From NCBI GenBank assembly GCA_034008185.1, contig CM067081.1:26968806-27032805 (forward strand): DNA of 64,000 nucleotides. The letters run 5' to 3'. This document shows, piece after piece, positions 49,508-62,231 of the stretch (position 1 is its first letter; every line of letters starts with the position of its first letter). The notes beneath the pieces were generated by a model. It was not told the origin of the DNA and ran no database searches. It saw only the letters and a list, made by a program, of their open reading frames with translations. The translations under genes were made by a program, and so were the position numbers. This DNA comes from Gorsachius magnificus. Taxonomy: Eukaryota > Chordata > Aves > Pelecaniformes > Ardeidae.

Positions 49508-52377
49508 CTGGCAGGGGCATAAAATAAGAATAAATGAAATTAGGCTGTGTGTGAAATGCAAAGCTAATGAAAACCATGAGTTTTTATGTGGCCTGCAAAT
49601 ACCAGGGTTAATAAATGTTCAGACCAAATTAAACCTGTTCTGTCTCAGGTCTGAAAGGTTTAGCCCACAACATAGCTAAATGCTTTAAAAAGTGCATTTC
49701 CCAAACCTTAAGAGGTAGCGTGACATCATCAAGCAGATACAGTACCATATATATGGATGCCATATGTTCTACTTCTGGATGCTATTAATTTCATCCTTTA
49801 ATAGATTCAAATTTCAAGCCAAATGCCAACTGACCTTCCCCCCACCCTTCTCAAAGTATAAATCTGTTTCTACAGGCCAGGCAGGGATGTACTCTTGTCT
49901 TTGATTTGACCTAATGAAGGCTGATACACACTCACCCATGTTCAAGTCAGTGCAATCGGCTAACAAAGATGGATTGTGATGAAGTTGTCAGACAAGAGAG
50001 AAAAACAAACACTGAAGGGAGCTAGCCCAGCTCTTTGACACCTCCTCATGCTGCTCAATGGATGTTCTTAGGGAGAATGCTGAAGAGCTCTGACGGGAAG
50101 ACCCGTTTAGCCTGACCACCCTGTCTCCTCCTGTTAACCAAGGTCTATCAAATTCAACACTCTGCTAATTTTATCTGGGTCTATCTAGAGTATCTAGAAA
50201 TTGGGAAGAAGAACGTTTACTTGGTGGGCTTTATATTTTCATCAGTTTCTGCCACTATTGAGTACGCAAGTCTTACTAAGATGGCTGTGACTTCTAGCCA
50301 CATCCTTGCTTCTGCTTTGTCTGGCACATTTACAGGGAGAAACTGCCACCCAGGTAAGGGCAGCCCAACTCTTGCCAATGATTTCAAGCATGGGTCTGGG
50401 TTTTGCTGTTTTCTTGATTACAGGGTATTAGACTACAGTCCCTGAAATTGCTGCAAAATTACAAATTCAACAGGATGGCCTTGGTTCAGCAAGAGCACTT
50501 TGACACATAGTTAGCTGCCTTCTGAAGCAGGGCTGCCTTCTTAAAACATGGCCTGTGATTTTTTTTGGAAAAAGCAAACTGGGAAAAGGCAGGTAGCTAG
50601 TAAGATGACATACAAAATGCAAACAAATATCTGATCATGGCACTGGAGGCAAAGGTAACTTTGAGAACTGAACAGATTTAACTGCTAAGGCTTGTAAAAT
50701 TTGTCCCTCGTATGAAAATCTCTGCTTTAAAAGAACACAGCCAAAAGGTTATTCTGCTTCAAAGGTTTTATTGTTTTCTCTTGAGATATACATGACTGAT
50801 TTCTCTAGAAAATTTACCAGTTATAGTGTGAGCCTCACAGGAGAGGAGAGATGTATTTATAGCCAACATATTTTTGAGAACAAAATGAAAACTAAATCCA
50901 TCATACCAGTGCAGAATAGCATTATAGCAATCTCTGGTCTAAAATAATGCAATCAGCATTCAATAATGATGTAATAGAGACAGAAAGATGGACAAGAGTA
51001 CAGAGCTACTATAGCAAATGGATTTAGTTAGGCTAAATTGCCGAACTATTATTTTTGTGGCTAGAGCCTCCATAGCACTACCTTAAAGGGGTAAAATAAT
51101 TAACTTCAATAAGTTCATCCCTGCATTTTAAAGAACAACTGCTACAAAATCCAACACTTCTCATCTGCTGCGCATTTCTTTGTTTACTGCTCATCTTTCG
51201 GTTGAGAGCTCTAATTAGTATTTTCAACGCCTTCTACATTTCTTAGCCTTGAACTAATTCAGGTTTTGATTATTTTTTAATGTGAAACAGAAGAATACCT
51301 AGATCTTTTACACACAGTGAAAATATTGCATACAGTATGTAATTCTGTGTGAAAATTGAAAAGAATGGCATATATTACCATTCTATAAAATACAGATCTC
51401 CATTTAAAAGATTTTTTATGCTTACAGGAAATAAGCATTTATTTAAAGTTTAAACCACATCACATCATCCTGTGGTAACAGATACTCTCCTCTGAGAAAG
51501 TTAAAACATTTCTGGCCAAATAAATAAAAATACTTGTATTAAATTCAAAATTTATTTTTAAAATCTGCCACATGAGAATGGTAAATGTATATGTAAAAAC
51601 TGAAGGTATTTAAAATTAGATAAGTTACACAGAAGTGAATACCCTTGAAGAAAAGATTCTTTTTAAAATCTAACCTAGGGTATTGCTTTTTTACAGGACA
51701 AAATTATGAAATTGCTGAACTATCTAGTTCATTAAATATCAGGACATCATTTTAAAGATGTCTTTAAAAAAAATAAACCCCACGATACTACTTTTCTACT
51801 ATTTGGGGGGAAGCTTTGTGTGCTCTTGTTTAAATACATTTGTTTAAATATACATAAAGGCACTTCCTGCCTCATTAATCAAAAAATGTTAAGCAAAAAT
51901 ATCTGATGATCCCACCTAATCCAGCACCCTATGCTGTAGTTTGTAGGACCAAATATTTCTGGCTTCCTAACCTTTCAGAAACTTCCTGAGATATTTTGAG
52001 ACTATGTTTTTCTTTACATTTTTATCCCAAGTCTCCCTTGAATTTGATCTAATTCCTCTTTATAAAGGCATGCTTGTGGACTCGGGGGCATTATTGTGGG
52101 TTACTCTCCTGGGCTGAGAGACACTCAGAGCCTTTCTCACCCAAAGAGCTTATTGAATAAAAATGTATAAGGTCACAGACAGCTAAAGAAGGGACTATTT
52201 ATCTACTGAAAGCAAAAATACACAGGTCATATTCTAACACTTAGTGTTTCACAAGTTGGAACCACAAAAGGGGTCAGCTCTGGCCACAGAGCACTCACAA
52301 GCCCCACAGAACTCGCAAGGCTGGCCTTATGCTGCCCATCGTTACGATGACGTTTTGCACTTCCAGTGTCTATTACG
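49508..52377. other. Non-coding stretch (possible intron)
   Basis: If the exon at 49343-49507 is real, this is the last intron on the minus strand. No repeat or gene recognised. Confidence 0.45.
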
Positions 52378-52389
52378 CCGCCAGGTGGT
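52378..52389 (+). promoter_or_regulatory. CTCF-like motif
   Basis: CCGCCAGGTGGT matches the CTCF core CCASYAGRKGGC at 10 of 12 positions. It sits in a short CpG-containing patch with a TGACGT half-CRE just upstream (52349-52354). One-motif predictions are weak. Confidence 0.2.
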
Positions 52390-53964
52390 ATGGCCACTCT
52401 GCAAAGTTTTCATTTAATGAGGTCACGGTTATTTTTTACCTCTACAGAATTTCAAAATATGATAGATTAATGCTTTGGCAGGCAAGGGAGATGGTAAGAT
52501 ACATTTGAGTAATGACTGCGTGTGTTTCGTAAGTGCACTTTTCACCTTCTGTATCCTCTTGTGCACATGGGCATATTCCAAAAATCAGCTTTTTCATTAT
52601 TATTACTGTTTTTGTAACAAAGGCCTCTTATATGCATTGCCTTGGTTTAATAGATTTATTATTTCATCTACTATTCAGCTGAGTGGTTCGCTGGTGCATG
52701 AACCAGTCCATTATGTATTTCCAGGGCATTTCTACTTTAAGCTACTCTTTCAATAAATAATAAGTGGATCTGAAGTGCACTTATGTTCACAGGGCTGCAA
52801 ATCCCAGATTTTCATTATCACATTTTGACATTTTTTTTTTCCTGGCTCAAGGTGAGAGAGTGAGAACTTTGAGCACTATATGATAGTAATGGCAACTAAA
52901 ATGTAAGGGTAGCATTTCTTATTTAAGATATGCGGCTGTCCTCTGACAATCCATATGAGGAAATGTAGAGCTTCTTATCCAGCAGCAGATAAGTGGATTG
53001 CCTCTAATAGTTTGGTGCTGATGGGTCTGAAGCACTTCATTAAGCACTAATGTATTTTGCATCAACATTTAGTAATCCTGACACCCGGTACCAAATGGTT
53101 AAAACCTTTAATAATGGAATTATTTTAAAATAATTGTTTCTGTCACCTATATACTAAGGTGCAGTTAGCTTTTTTTTTTCCCAGGATTTTGCCACAGGGA
53201 GTGTCTTCTTCCTCATTTCTATGTCTTGATGTTGCAGGACTCCTGAGCCACGCAAATTCTTTTTTCTTGGAAAAGACTGAACTCTATGTTTATGAACAGA
53301 CATTCAAAAACTACAGCCGCTTTGATATATATGTTGGATTTGCAGTGGGAAGCACCTTATTTTAGCTGTGGGGTGATGTTTTCTGTCAGGTCAGTAATTA
53401 TTGGATTGAAGTAACTGTATTTTATGAATGCAAGCAGTGACTGTATTTCTTTTCACTTGTCTTAATTTACTGCTGGCCACCAAATATAGATATATATTAA
53501 TTTCATTAATAAAAGAACATTATTGTGCGTTTTGCCTCTTAGCCCATCCATTATTCATACCAGCCAGGAGACTGAACTGGGGATGCAGCTGTTCACGCAT
53601 TAATCTAAGAAACCCTTCCCTTCACTCGCTTTCATTCTGCAGCAGCATATTTGCAATTTGTTTGCAATTTTTGCGATGCTTTGTTTAGTGTGTAGAATTA
53701 CATGGACATATGTATTGAAACACCAGTATTTTTCTTCCAGTGCATTCTTTTATATACATGCATGTGTATGCACGCATTTAAATGTTCACACCTCGGTAAT
53801 TTTACCCTATTTCCTTAAGCTTCTGCCTAGTGACCTCGATACATTGAGATATGTAATGGCAGGTTTCCCTAATGTAAAAACGACCATTAAACAATGCTCA
53901 TGGCATGATCCAGGCAGCCCTTCAGTCTGACCTTTTTTTATTTTTTTCCATGGGTTTCTCAGGT
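52390..53964. other. Non-coding stretch
   Basis: Nothing recognised. Frames at 52475-52756, 53159-53365 and 53428-53688 are Phe/Cys/Leu-rich chance frames without motifs. Confidence 0.5.
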
Positions 53965-54005
53965 TATATACATATATATATATATGAATATATATATATA
54001 TATGT
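53965..54005. repeat. AT dinucleotide microsatellite
   Basis: (TA)n tract interrupted once by GAA (TATATATATATGAATATATA), directly 5' of the SINE relic. Confidence 0.95.
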
Positions 54006-54060
54006 GATTGATTCATGATTCAAGACACTTTTTGGAGAGTACTTCAAACTTAGAAATGCA

Positions 54061-54237
54061 CCTCAGTCCAGGAGTGAGAGACACATGTTAGGTTTAGCCC
54101 CTCAGGCACAAGCTATAACTAAGTCAAGTTACACGGTGATTTGGAGACGTGCAAATGACCACATCGAGGGGACAAATTAATCGAGTGGATTTGAACCTAG
54201 ACCTCCAAATACGAAAGGCCAGTGCTTTAGCACACCA
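54061..54237 (-). mobile_element. Ancient tRNA-derived SINE (MIR/CORE-SINE-like)
   Basis: On minus, an A-box-like segment TGGTGTGCTAAAGCACTGG (54237-54219) is followed about 20 nt later by a canonical RNA polymerase III B box GGTTCAAATCC (54197-54187). About 50 nt further comes GTGTAACTTGACTTAGTTAT and then GCTTGTGCCTGAG (54133-54100), which parallels the CORE domain of MIR (GTGTGACCTTGG...CAAGTTACTTAAC...CTGTGCCTCAG). The head-to-core order and spacing are right for a CORE-SINE. The acceptor stem and CCA end of a real tRNA are absent, so it is not a tRNA gene. MIR-type elements in birds are very old, and surviving legible copies are sometimes retained as regulatory DNA; that last point is inference. 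Confidence 0.65.
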
Positions 54238-55097
54238 TGTAACTTCTGGCATGGAATTTAGCTAAAAGGAAAGTAAAAAAGAAAGCAAACCAAATCAATT
54301 TGATGTATGCTTTGTTCTGTATTGGCGAGTGAATACAAAGACAAGTATTCTACATGTATAACTGCTGAATTCATATTGCTATATTTAAGTTTGTGTTTAC
54401 TCTTTGACATCCCCCCTTTTTAGAGACACGATTCCTCAGCTGGTTTCAATTACACGTGGAAGAAACTTAGTGCCAAGTTGTTTGCATGGGTGAATTTTAT
54501 TTATAGTTTGTAAATCAGTTGTGGTTTTCTTAGTCAAAGAGCAGGAGAAGAGATTTTAAATTAGTTTAGATGTTTGCCTGTTTTTACCAATATTCAGTTT
54601 GCAGAAGGTTTTATGGTATTAAAAATGGCACTTTACAGAGAGCAAGCCTGATTCCCGACTTCCTTGTCCTGTTGTCAAGATGCCTGGCAGTAACTTTTGA
54701 CTTGAAAGTGTATTGTACCAACTTGTGACAGGTGTAAGTAACTCGACAGATGCATAGTAACGGGAATCAGGGACAAAACACAGAGGATGGAACTATGGGT
54801 TTTCAAATGAGCTATTCAGATACTTTTTAAACTGTGACAGTAAGAATTATATTTTAAAAATTCAGTATTTTATGAATTCAGTATTGACTGGATTGACGAT
54901 TTCGTTAAGCATCCAATGTAACTCATCTCCTTGCTATTGTCATTACCCAGAGAAGATCATCAATGACTTTCCCATACATTTCCTGGGTTTTATTTTGCTC
55001 CTTTAGCTCTCCTTGAGTGTCTGTACGCTAACATTTTATCCTAATCTTATAGATAACACTACATAGAGTGATATTTTCTACTAATATTTTATGTTAG
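54238..55097. other. Non-coding stretch
   Basis: Nothing recognised. Confidence 0.5.
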
Positions 55098-55248
55098 ATA
55101 CACTCACTCAGGTGCTCCCTCGATATTTTGAATCAGCCCAGAAAAGGCAGAAAATTCAAGCCATTCTGTCAATAGCAGATGAAAATAATGTTAAGATCCG
55201 GACATCAATCAGAATCAGTAACGAAATTCAGGGTCGAAGAAAACATTG
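55098..55248 (+). CDS. Candidate internal exon, unknown gene (low confidence)
   Basis: The segment is bounded by an acceptor-like TTTTATGTTAG and a consensus donor TTG|GTAAGTT, and is 151 nt long. One frame is open throughout (2 nt, 49 codons, 2 nt; entry phase 1, exit phase 2). The peptide starts TLTQVLPRYFESAQKRQKIQ, continues AILSIADENNVKIRTS and ends NEIQGRRKHW. It is basic and helix-prone, with no domain I recognise. No start codon lies inside, so a start-based search misses it. No compatible neighbouring exon was found on plus, and the acceptor pyrimidine tract is mediocre. A 49-codon open stretch can occur by chance. Confidence 0.28.
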
Positions 55249-56579
55249 GTAAGTTATGCAAAGTATTGCCTTCAAAATGTGCTGCCATTAGGAGGAACAG
55301 GTAAAGCAGCTGAAGAAGGCTATGGACCAGACACTGCAATGCTTGGGGCTAAAGAGAAGGCTTTGAAATACTTTCACTCTTAATATTCTGGATTGGTTAT
55401 AAGAAAGCCACAAAACTTAAGTCACACAAACTGTTAAAAGCCTCAGTTAAGTACATCTTAAAGAAAAGTTCCTTATAAGAAAGTAAATCTATCAGTTATC
55501 GTGTTTCTGAAGGACAACGCTGGTGCCATTTGGATTTTTTGTGGTCACTGTTGCTAAATTCCAGTAGAAGGGAAATTATAAAAGATTAATGCATTGACTT
55601 TAACCCTTTTGCAATGAGATCTATCAGAGAATGGCCTGACTTTGGAGGAAAAAGAAAAATGTGATCTCTGCTGTCTTTGAGTTGAGTTGACATCGGCAAT
55701 TTGGGGTGAGCAAAGATGTGATTGTACCATGGACCTGACCCGGCTGCCCCAAGGCTGGCTTTCCCTCCCATAGAGAACAATAAGTGTCACCAGCCATGGG
55801 GCAGTGCAGGCTACAGGGGTTTAACTGGGACCTCCAGATCTCATTCCCTGCTGATGCCGCTTTGGCCTTTTCTGCACTTCTGAGTGCGGGGCTGATGTCC
55901 CGACAGCATTAGGTGGGCTGTTTTTAAAACATGTATCAGTCTAGGGTCCAAAAGATTTTACTGATTGGCCCCTGTGTTTTTTTCATTTCTCATATTCAAA
56001 GAACGCTGTAAGATTTTCCAGGCATTATATCTCATACCTGCTACAACTATCAGGATACATCAGGTTTGTTGTATTTTAGTGTCTCAAGCAAGTCATGTCA
56101 CTTTTTTTATTACCTGACTGAAAGGGAATAAAACAGGATGCATGTTCAGAAAATTCGGACTTCGAGGCACTTTGAATAGGAAAGTCTTTTAGGCAGAGAA
56201 AGGAAAAGGTTTTCTGGTTGATTAAAGGAGGAAATAGTGCCATTTAAAAAGATGTCTTAGAAGACTGCTAGAAACTAGGGATGAAAACGATCAAAGGAGT
56301 GGAGAAGAAATGAATAGTTTAACGCTAACAAAGGAAGCATTACATTTTCCTTGGGACTTGCTTTCATTTTTTGACGTACTTGTGAATTCAGGTTAATTTT
56401 CACGGGCCTGTGATAAATTAACTGTCTTCTAGATGGGAATTGATGAACCTTTTCATATGCTTTGCATTTGCGCTTACAGTGACTACTAAAAAGTAAACAC
56501 TGACTCAATTGAAATGGTTTCATTTAGACTAAAATGTTGGTCACTGCAGCAGTTGCTTGTTTCTTGGAGATGGAAGAGG
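55249..56579. other. Non-coding stretch
   Basis: Nothing recognised. Confidence 0.5.
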
Positions 56580-56870
56580 AGAAAACGCCGGGCAGCGCTT
56601 GTTCAGATGTCCTCCCTGCTATAGCATCTCCTAATTAAGCATCTAGGCCTGGGAGCCCTGCTCTCCCAATTTGCCTTTCCACACTAGGTGCCCTGTTTAG
56701 AAAGCACTAATTATAAACATTGTTGTTACTGCCCCCAGCTGGAAAACACAGCAGTTTATGTATGAATAAGAGAGATTATCGCCCATCTGCTCCAGCACAT
56801 TATTCAGGGATGTGTCATTTTGTATGCTGATGGCAGCCATTACTAGTGCTTTAGTCAAATGGCCTTTTTT
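56580..56870. promoter_or_regulatory. Candidate enhancer-like non-coding element
   Basis: Dense recognisable factor-type cores in unique DNA: TAATTA at 56632-56637 and 56708-56713, a SOX-like AACATTGTT at 56717-56725, an E-box CAGCTG at 56736-56741 and a YY1-like palindromic GATGGCAGCCATTA at about 56830. On minus at 56742-56728, CCAGCTGGGGGCAGT fits the CTCF consensus CCASYAGRKGGCRSY at 14 of 15 positions. The block ends in a T-run at about 56864. The clustering is suggestive only. Confidence 0.3.
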
Positions 56871-59800
56871 TTTTTTTTTATAGCGTTTATTTATTTACCA
56901 AGTTGGCAGAATTAGAGTCTTCCCCCCCCCGCCCCCCGCCTCAAAATGCATGTGGTTTGGTTCAAAATCTGGGCTATGCAGTTAAACTGAATCAAGGCCA
57001 ATCTGAGAGGAGACTCGCTTTTATCACAGGCTCCTGTTTCTGGTGGTCTGCTCCCTCTGAAGCTGGGGTTTTAAAAGATCTAAACATTGTGTATAGCAAA
57101 TGGAAAGACAGATTCTTCTCATCTTTTCTTTTTTTTTGGTGTAAAATAGAGGTAGTAAAGCAGAGAAGGAGTGTAAACTGATCATGGATAACAATTAAAC
57201 TCCGGAAAGATAAATAAAGTTCATGTGAGCTTTCCTCCGTTTCACAGAGGCGGCGTTAAATTTGTAACTATTTGACAAAGTTCTGCTTGACGCAAAATGC
57301 CATCTTTCCTTCGTCAGCGGAGAAGAAAAATTCCTCTAATGCTATCGAGCTAAAGGTGGGCACTCGGGCCCCATTCCCCCCTTCTTCAAAACCAAAAGGC
57401 ACAGCCGCTGTGCGGCCGGCTCTCGGCTGCGTTACAGGGCTGGAACGTGGCAAGTGACAAGACAGACCAAGCAGGTTTTGCTCTGTTCTTGCAGGTTGTG
57501 GTAGGTTTACAGCCACGGACACAAGTGCATTAGGCTGGAATTACAGGTTCGAGTACCTGGAGTGAAAATGTTTCTCAATTCTTGCTAGCCAGCATTCAGC
57601 TGATGGATGGGAACTACTTTTCTACTTCTTGCCCAAAAAGTAGGATTCTTTTTCTTTTTTTCTTTCCCCAGAACATCCATATCAGAATCTACTGAACCTT
57701 CCACGTGTGCTCAGGGAACTTCTAGATTTTATGGAAACTGTGCTGTAGCCCGATCCACACACCTAGGGAAATGATCCAGGGTGGGAGTTTTACTTTACTG
57801 GGATCACTTGCAGTGACCATCTCTGCTGTTTTGCTAATGTGGGTAATTTGCTGGGTTTTTCCAAATACCTCACAGATGAGTTTTTAAAGGCTCCAATCAC
57901 TGCAGTGTTAGAAAATGCAGGTTTTGCACAAAAGTTGTAAAAAATTTCTCCAGCTATCAAACACAGGTCTTGTGAGTAATAAGAAGGAAAAAAGCCAGCA
58001 AATAACCCCTTGATGGAAATTCCAGGGCTCTGGACTGATTGAGGAGGTGCATGGGCTATCAGACCTGGATTCCTTCTTGCCCCCACTCCAGAATAACCCC
58101 CTCCCGCCCCGAGTCCCATTTTGTCATAGAGGTTAAGCCAGCTAACGACAACCCTGGCACAGTTACACAATGAAGAAAAATATATTCAAAAGACTCATGC
58201 AATATTTAAAACAATCAAATCAAAATAAATAGGTATCGGAAGGGTTTTCAACAGAAAAGAGGAAGAATGCATTGTTAGAAACACAAGCTTACCAGCGCAC
58301 ACAATGCATTGTATTTCATTGAACTGGGGAGAGCTTCTAGGTACGGTGTTATGTAAATGCATTGTTCAATCTAAGGTAAGGATTGTGTTTAGTGGGTTTA
58401 AAATGACAGTATATAGCTCCACATCTCGCATGGCAAAAAAGAGGAAAATATATGCTGAGAGCCTGTTGCTGCTCCGTGTGTCTCAAAACAGGAGCGCAAG
58501 GGGAAGCAGATGCCTGGACAAGCAGTAGGGAGGGGGAGGGTGCGTACTTCAGCATATCTAGTAGATTTTTCTATATACACTGTCCTTTTAACTATAGGGG
58601 AAATTGATACTGAGCATGTGCGATGAAGAGAAAGCTGGCGATGTGGGTGTGAGGGATGGGTGAAGAAAGGGAATGAAGGGGTGTGGCATCTCAATCAAGA
58701 TTAAAACGAAACTGATAAAGCAGCATATGGACCGGATAACAAATCAAAAAGCATGTTTATCCACTGAAGGAACTGGTTAATGGAGACTGCCAGCACGTTG
58801 CCATGGAAACACTGACTGTTGGCGCTGCACCATCTCATACCTTATCCAATACATTCCTGGTTGTTGGTAGTAGTCCAAAGACCCTGATCTCTTGATGGTA
58901 AACCCGTGGTCCAGCTGAGCAGAGAGAAACGGGCAACTCAGTGGATCGACATTAGGCTAAAGAATTCAGACTCCAGAGCAAGCTGTTCCTTATTTAGTGC
59001 ATATTTACTGTTTTCACTTTCAGAAGGCACTTATCTAACATCCTACAGGCACGTACCAGAGACGAAAATGAAAACGGAGAAGAAAAAAAAAAGAAAAAAA
59101 TAAAAGAAAAAGATACTAACTCTAGATTCGGTTCTTGCTAAATTAGAAGCCAATTTATTCACACTAAAATGGAGTTTGCGAAATAGGTTACTTAATGCAT
59201 AATGCATTCATTTAAAAGTCTGACAAATATCTTGTTACCTCCCAAGACAGAAGTGCCCTTTTAAGTTGCACATACCAGTAATGGAAAATTATCTTTTGCA
59301 ATTAAACTGAGAGGTTTAATAATTTAAAAAAAAATGCAGTGCAACCATCACAAGGAGCAGGCTAGACAGACTACACAAGGCTTAAATTAGACTGCTTCAT
59401 AATCATGGAATGCATAAAGATGAAAAGAATCAGGTTTTGATACCCCATCAATCATGGTAATTCATTTCTAAAAATGCGTTAACCTTGGAGAGTCGGACTA
59501 CTCAGAGCCATGAATAACATTGTTTATCATTTCAGCTTACACCTCATGCTCAAAAAGATAACAGTACAAAACTATTCGGTTTAAAATCGCACCAATTAAA
59601 GTCAAAATGGAAATGAACTTAACATTGTGTCCAGGAAAGTGTGCTTGTGATATTTCTTAAGGAACAGAGATATTTTAAGTTTAGTTTATCATTAGCAGAA
59701 TCATGTGCATAGGAACAAAGAAAATGCATGGTTTCTCTAATCTTTCTGTGCTGCACTAACAGATGATGGAGACATCATTTAGCTGAGTTAAATACAATTT

Positions 59801-60193
59801 TAGGGGAAAATATCCTGAGGGAGACACTCTGCCTGCTTTAGTTAGTTGTGAGATTTTCACATTTTGCCCTATGAAGAGAAAAGGCCATTCTGTGCTTCAT
59901 AAAAGCGTGGCATATATTTCCAATACTGATGACAGTTTCTAATTCTAAATTCAGAAAAGCAGTTCAACACATTTCTAGTTACCAACCACTTCAAGGGTAG
60001 CTAGAAGCTAACTGCAAATTTAAATTTTTCTTGATGACTCCCCTGCAAGTGTAGAATTTAATAATTTATTCCATTTTGTTAAAACAATGCCGCTTTCATC
60101 TTATTTAGAATTATTTAAGGGACGTTTCCTGTTTAAAACCATGAGAACTTTGTACCCAATTTTCTCTTGGCTTAACTACACTGGTCTGCTATT
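56871..60193. other. Non-coding stretch with a C-run and small CpG patch
   Basis: A C-rich run at about 56923-56940 gives a G-rich minus strand with possible quadruplex character. A modest CpG-containing patch lies at about 57295-57440. A-rich tract at 59080-59110. Frames at 57790-58170 and 58398-58694 have no domain. No gene supported. Confidence 0.45.
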
Positions 60194-60205
60194 GCCATCT
60201 ACTGG
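60194..60205 (-). promoter_or_regulatory. CTCF-like motif, perfect core
   Basis: On minus CCAGTAGATGGC fits the CTCF core CCASYAGRKGGC at all 12 positions. Flanking bases agree less well. It may be a chromatin-loop anchor if bound; occupancy cannot be seen from sequence. Confidence 0.35.
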
Positions 60206-62194
60206 CTTCCTTGTAGGCTGCATGTAAAAAACACAAAAGGGTGTTTTCTTAAAAAGCCCATCAAAAATATTGCCCTAAAATCGAATAGCTAAAAAGTAAC
60301 ATAGAGAAAATCGGGCAAATTGCTTCCTGAAACGAGCTGAAACGACTTTGTCGGTGTGGAAATCCTGCCATGAGAAACCCAACTGGGGACAACGATCCCA
60401 GGACAACACAAACAACAGATGGGAAGTGACATCCGAGGCACGAGTTCATCTTTAAGCCGAGCAAAACTCGTGGACTAAACTTGGCTTCTCTTCCACACCA
60501 CCCAAGAAATCCCACTGCTAAAAATGCCACTCGGAATTTGTAATTTTATTTAAAAATTGGCAGAATGCAGGGCAAGAACCCATCCACTGCCTTCCCCTTG
60601 CCAGAGTACCGGCAGTGGCCCCGTGCCGGTGGCCCCAGCCCAGTGAGGGCTCTGCAAGAGGCAGAGAGCTGCACCAACTTTCAGAGCAGCTTTTCTCTTT
60701 TGCTGTCCTACTCGATTTGTCCGAGTCTCCAGCTGGAGTTTCCTCCTATTGCCAAGACAGAGACCTCATACAACCTTAACAGGAGGTTATCATTAGTCTT
60801 TTCCTCTGTCTTAACAATGGCAAAAATACAAGCACAGAAGTGACAACATACAGGCAAAGCTTTAACACTTCAGACAAGAACACAAACTAAACGCTGCTCG
60901 GTTCATACAAGGAATTACAGCACACCTCTGGATAGCAGAAGCATTCTTAAAAAATTATTTTGGCTCTTGGTCACTGTCACTAAAGCCCAGAGGGTACAGC
61001 CATAGGGTGTTATTTTGTGGCCAAATTAAAAAACCCCATGATGACGTCCTTGGAGATCGAAGGAAAAAAATCTATCCCCAAATTTTAAAAAGACTACTTA
61101 GTAAAAGCCTGGCTTTATGTTTTTACTGCAGTATCTTTTATAAACACCATCACAGAATTACAAAATACTGTTCCTATTGGAAAGCTGTGTGAGAAACCTG
61201 ACCCTGCAAATATTTTGGCACATGTGTAACAGTAATGTGGCCATTCTGATATGGCCCGGAGGGGCACGAGCCCAGCCCCTGTCTCCTACAGAGACTGGTA
61301 GTCAATGCCTATGACAAGAGTTTAAGAAAAGGGCAAGTAAAGTGATCTTTCTCCTACATACTCTCCCATCAGCAAGTAGTGTTTTTTAGAGACTTGTTAA
61401 TTCTCTTGCTGTTTTAAAAGCTAGCTCCCCAATTAAAATTTTGCTGGCAAAGCTATGTTGGTTTAAGGGATTTTTTTCCCAGCTGACATAGTTATGCTGG
61501 CAGAACTTTTAATGATGTATTAATGTATCAACAGAAAAAGTCTCTTTGCCTGTGTAGTTAATTTTGTTTGAGGAATCATCTTCTGCTACATCAGCAAAGG
61601 AACTACTTTGCTAGGCACGCACAACATGTTCATTACGGTAGTTTGTCCAAACTGACAAATCCTATCAAATGTGGACAAACTTGAAGACTGGACACATACA
61701 TGAGACCTTGTAGGATGTCTCTGCCCTGAATGGTCAGAGACAACTTTTACTGAGGATAACCACTTCAGCAAAACAGGCCTAATTCTGAACCAAAGGGGTC
61801 AATACAATGTATTTGAACATCGCTGAAGGAAGCAGTAGCCGCAGTAGGCGTACGTAAAATACATGTGGCTTCAAACTTCCTCCCACTCAAGCTGACCACA
61901 AACACATCTTTAGGAACTTAGTTTTCATATTATAGGTTTAATTGGTGCACATGATAAATACTGCTTGAGATCTTTGAGGTGTGTTACTTCTTACCACCAC
62001 AGAAAACAGGCATATAATATCATACCAGTGTGAGGACAAATTAAGAACTAAATACCACAGATTAGCTATCATCTCTGTACATAAACAGAGCCATAAAACT
62101 CAAAATAATGCTAATATTTGTCTTTTATACTGTTAAGTAAGCTACATAAATATATACACATTAACACATTTTCGCAACGCACACACAGACACGT
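60206..62194. other. Non-coding stretch
   Basis: Nothing recognised. Scattered CpGs between 60280 and 60640 do not amount to an island. Confidence 0.45.
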
Positions 62195-62231
62195 TATATA
62201 ATATATAGAAGGCATCTCTATATATTATATA
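62195..62231. repeat. Perfect 15-bp inverted repeat, 7-nt loop
   Basis: TATATAATATATAGA (62195-62209) and its exact complement TCTATATATTATATA (62217-62231) are separated by AGGCATC. The palindrome can extrude as a cruciform or form an RNA hairpin, but it is almost entirely A/T, so it probably arose from a TA microsatellite. Confidence 0.95.

Noticed and set aside
54187..54237. Possible tRNA gene on minus (A and B boxes)
   Set aside because: No pairing acceptor, D or anticodon stems and no tRNA 3' end. The downstream CORE-like segment marks it as a SINE head.
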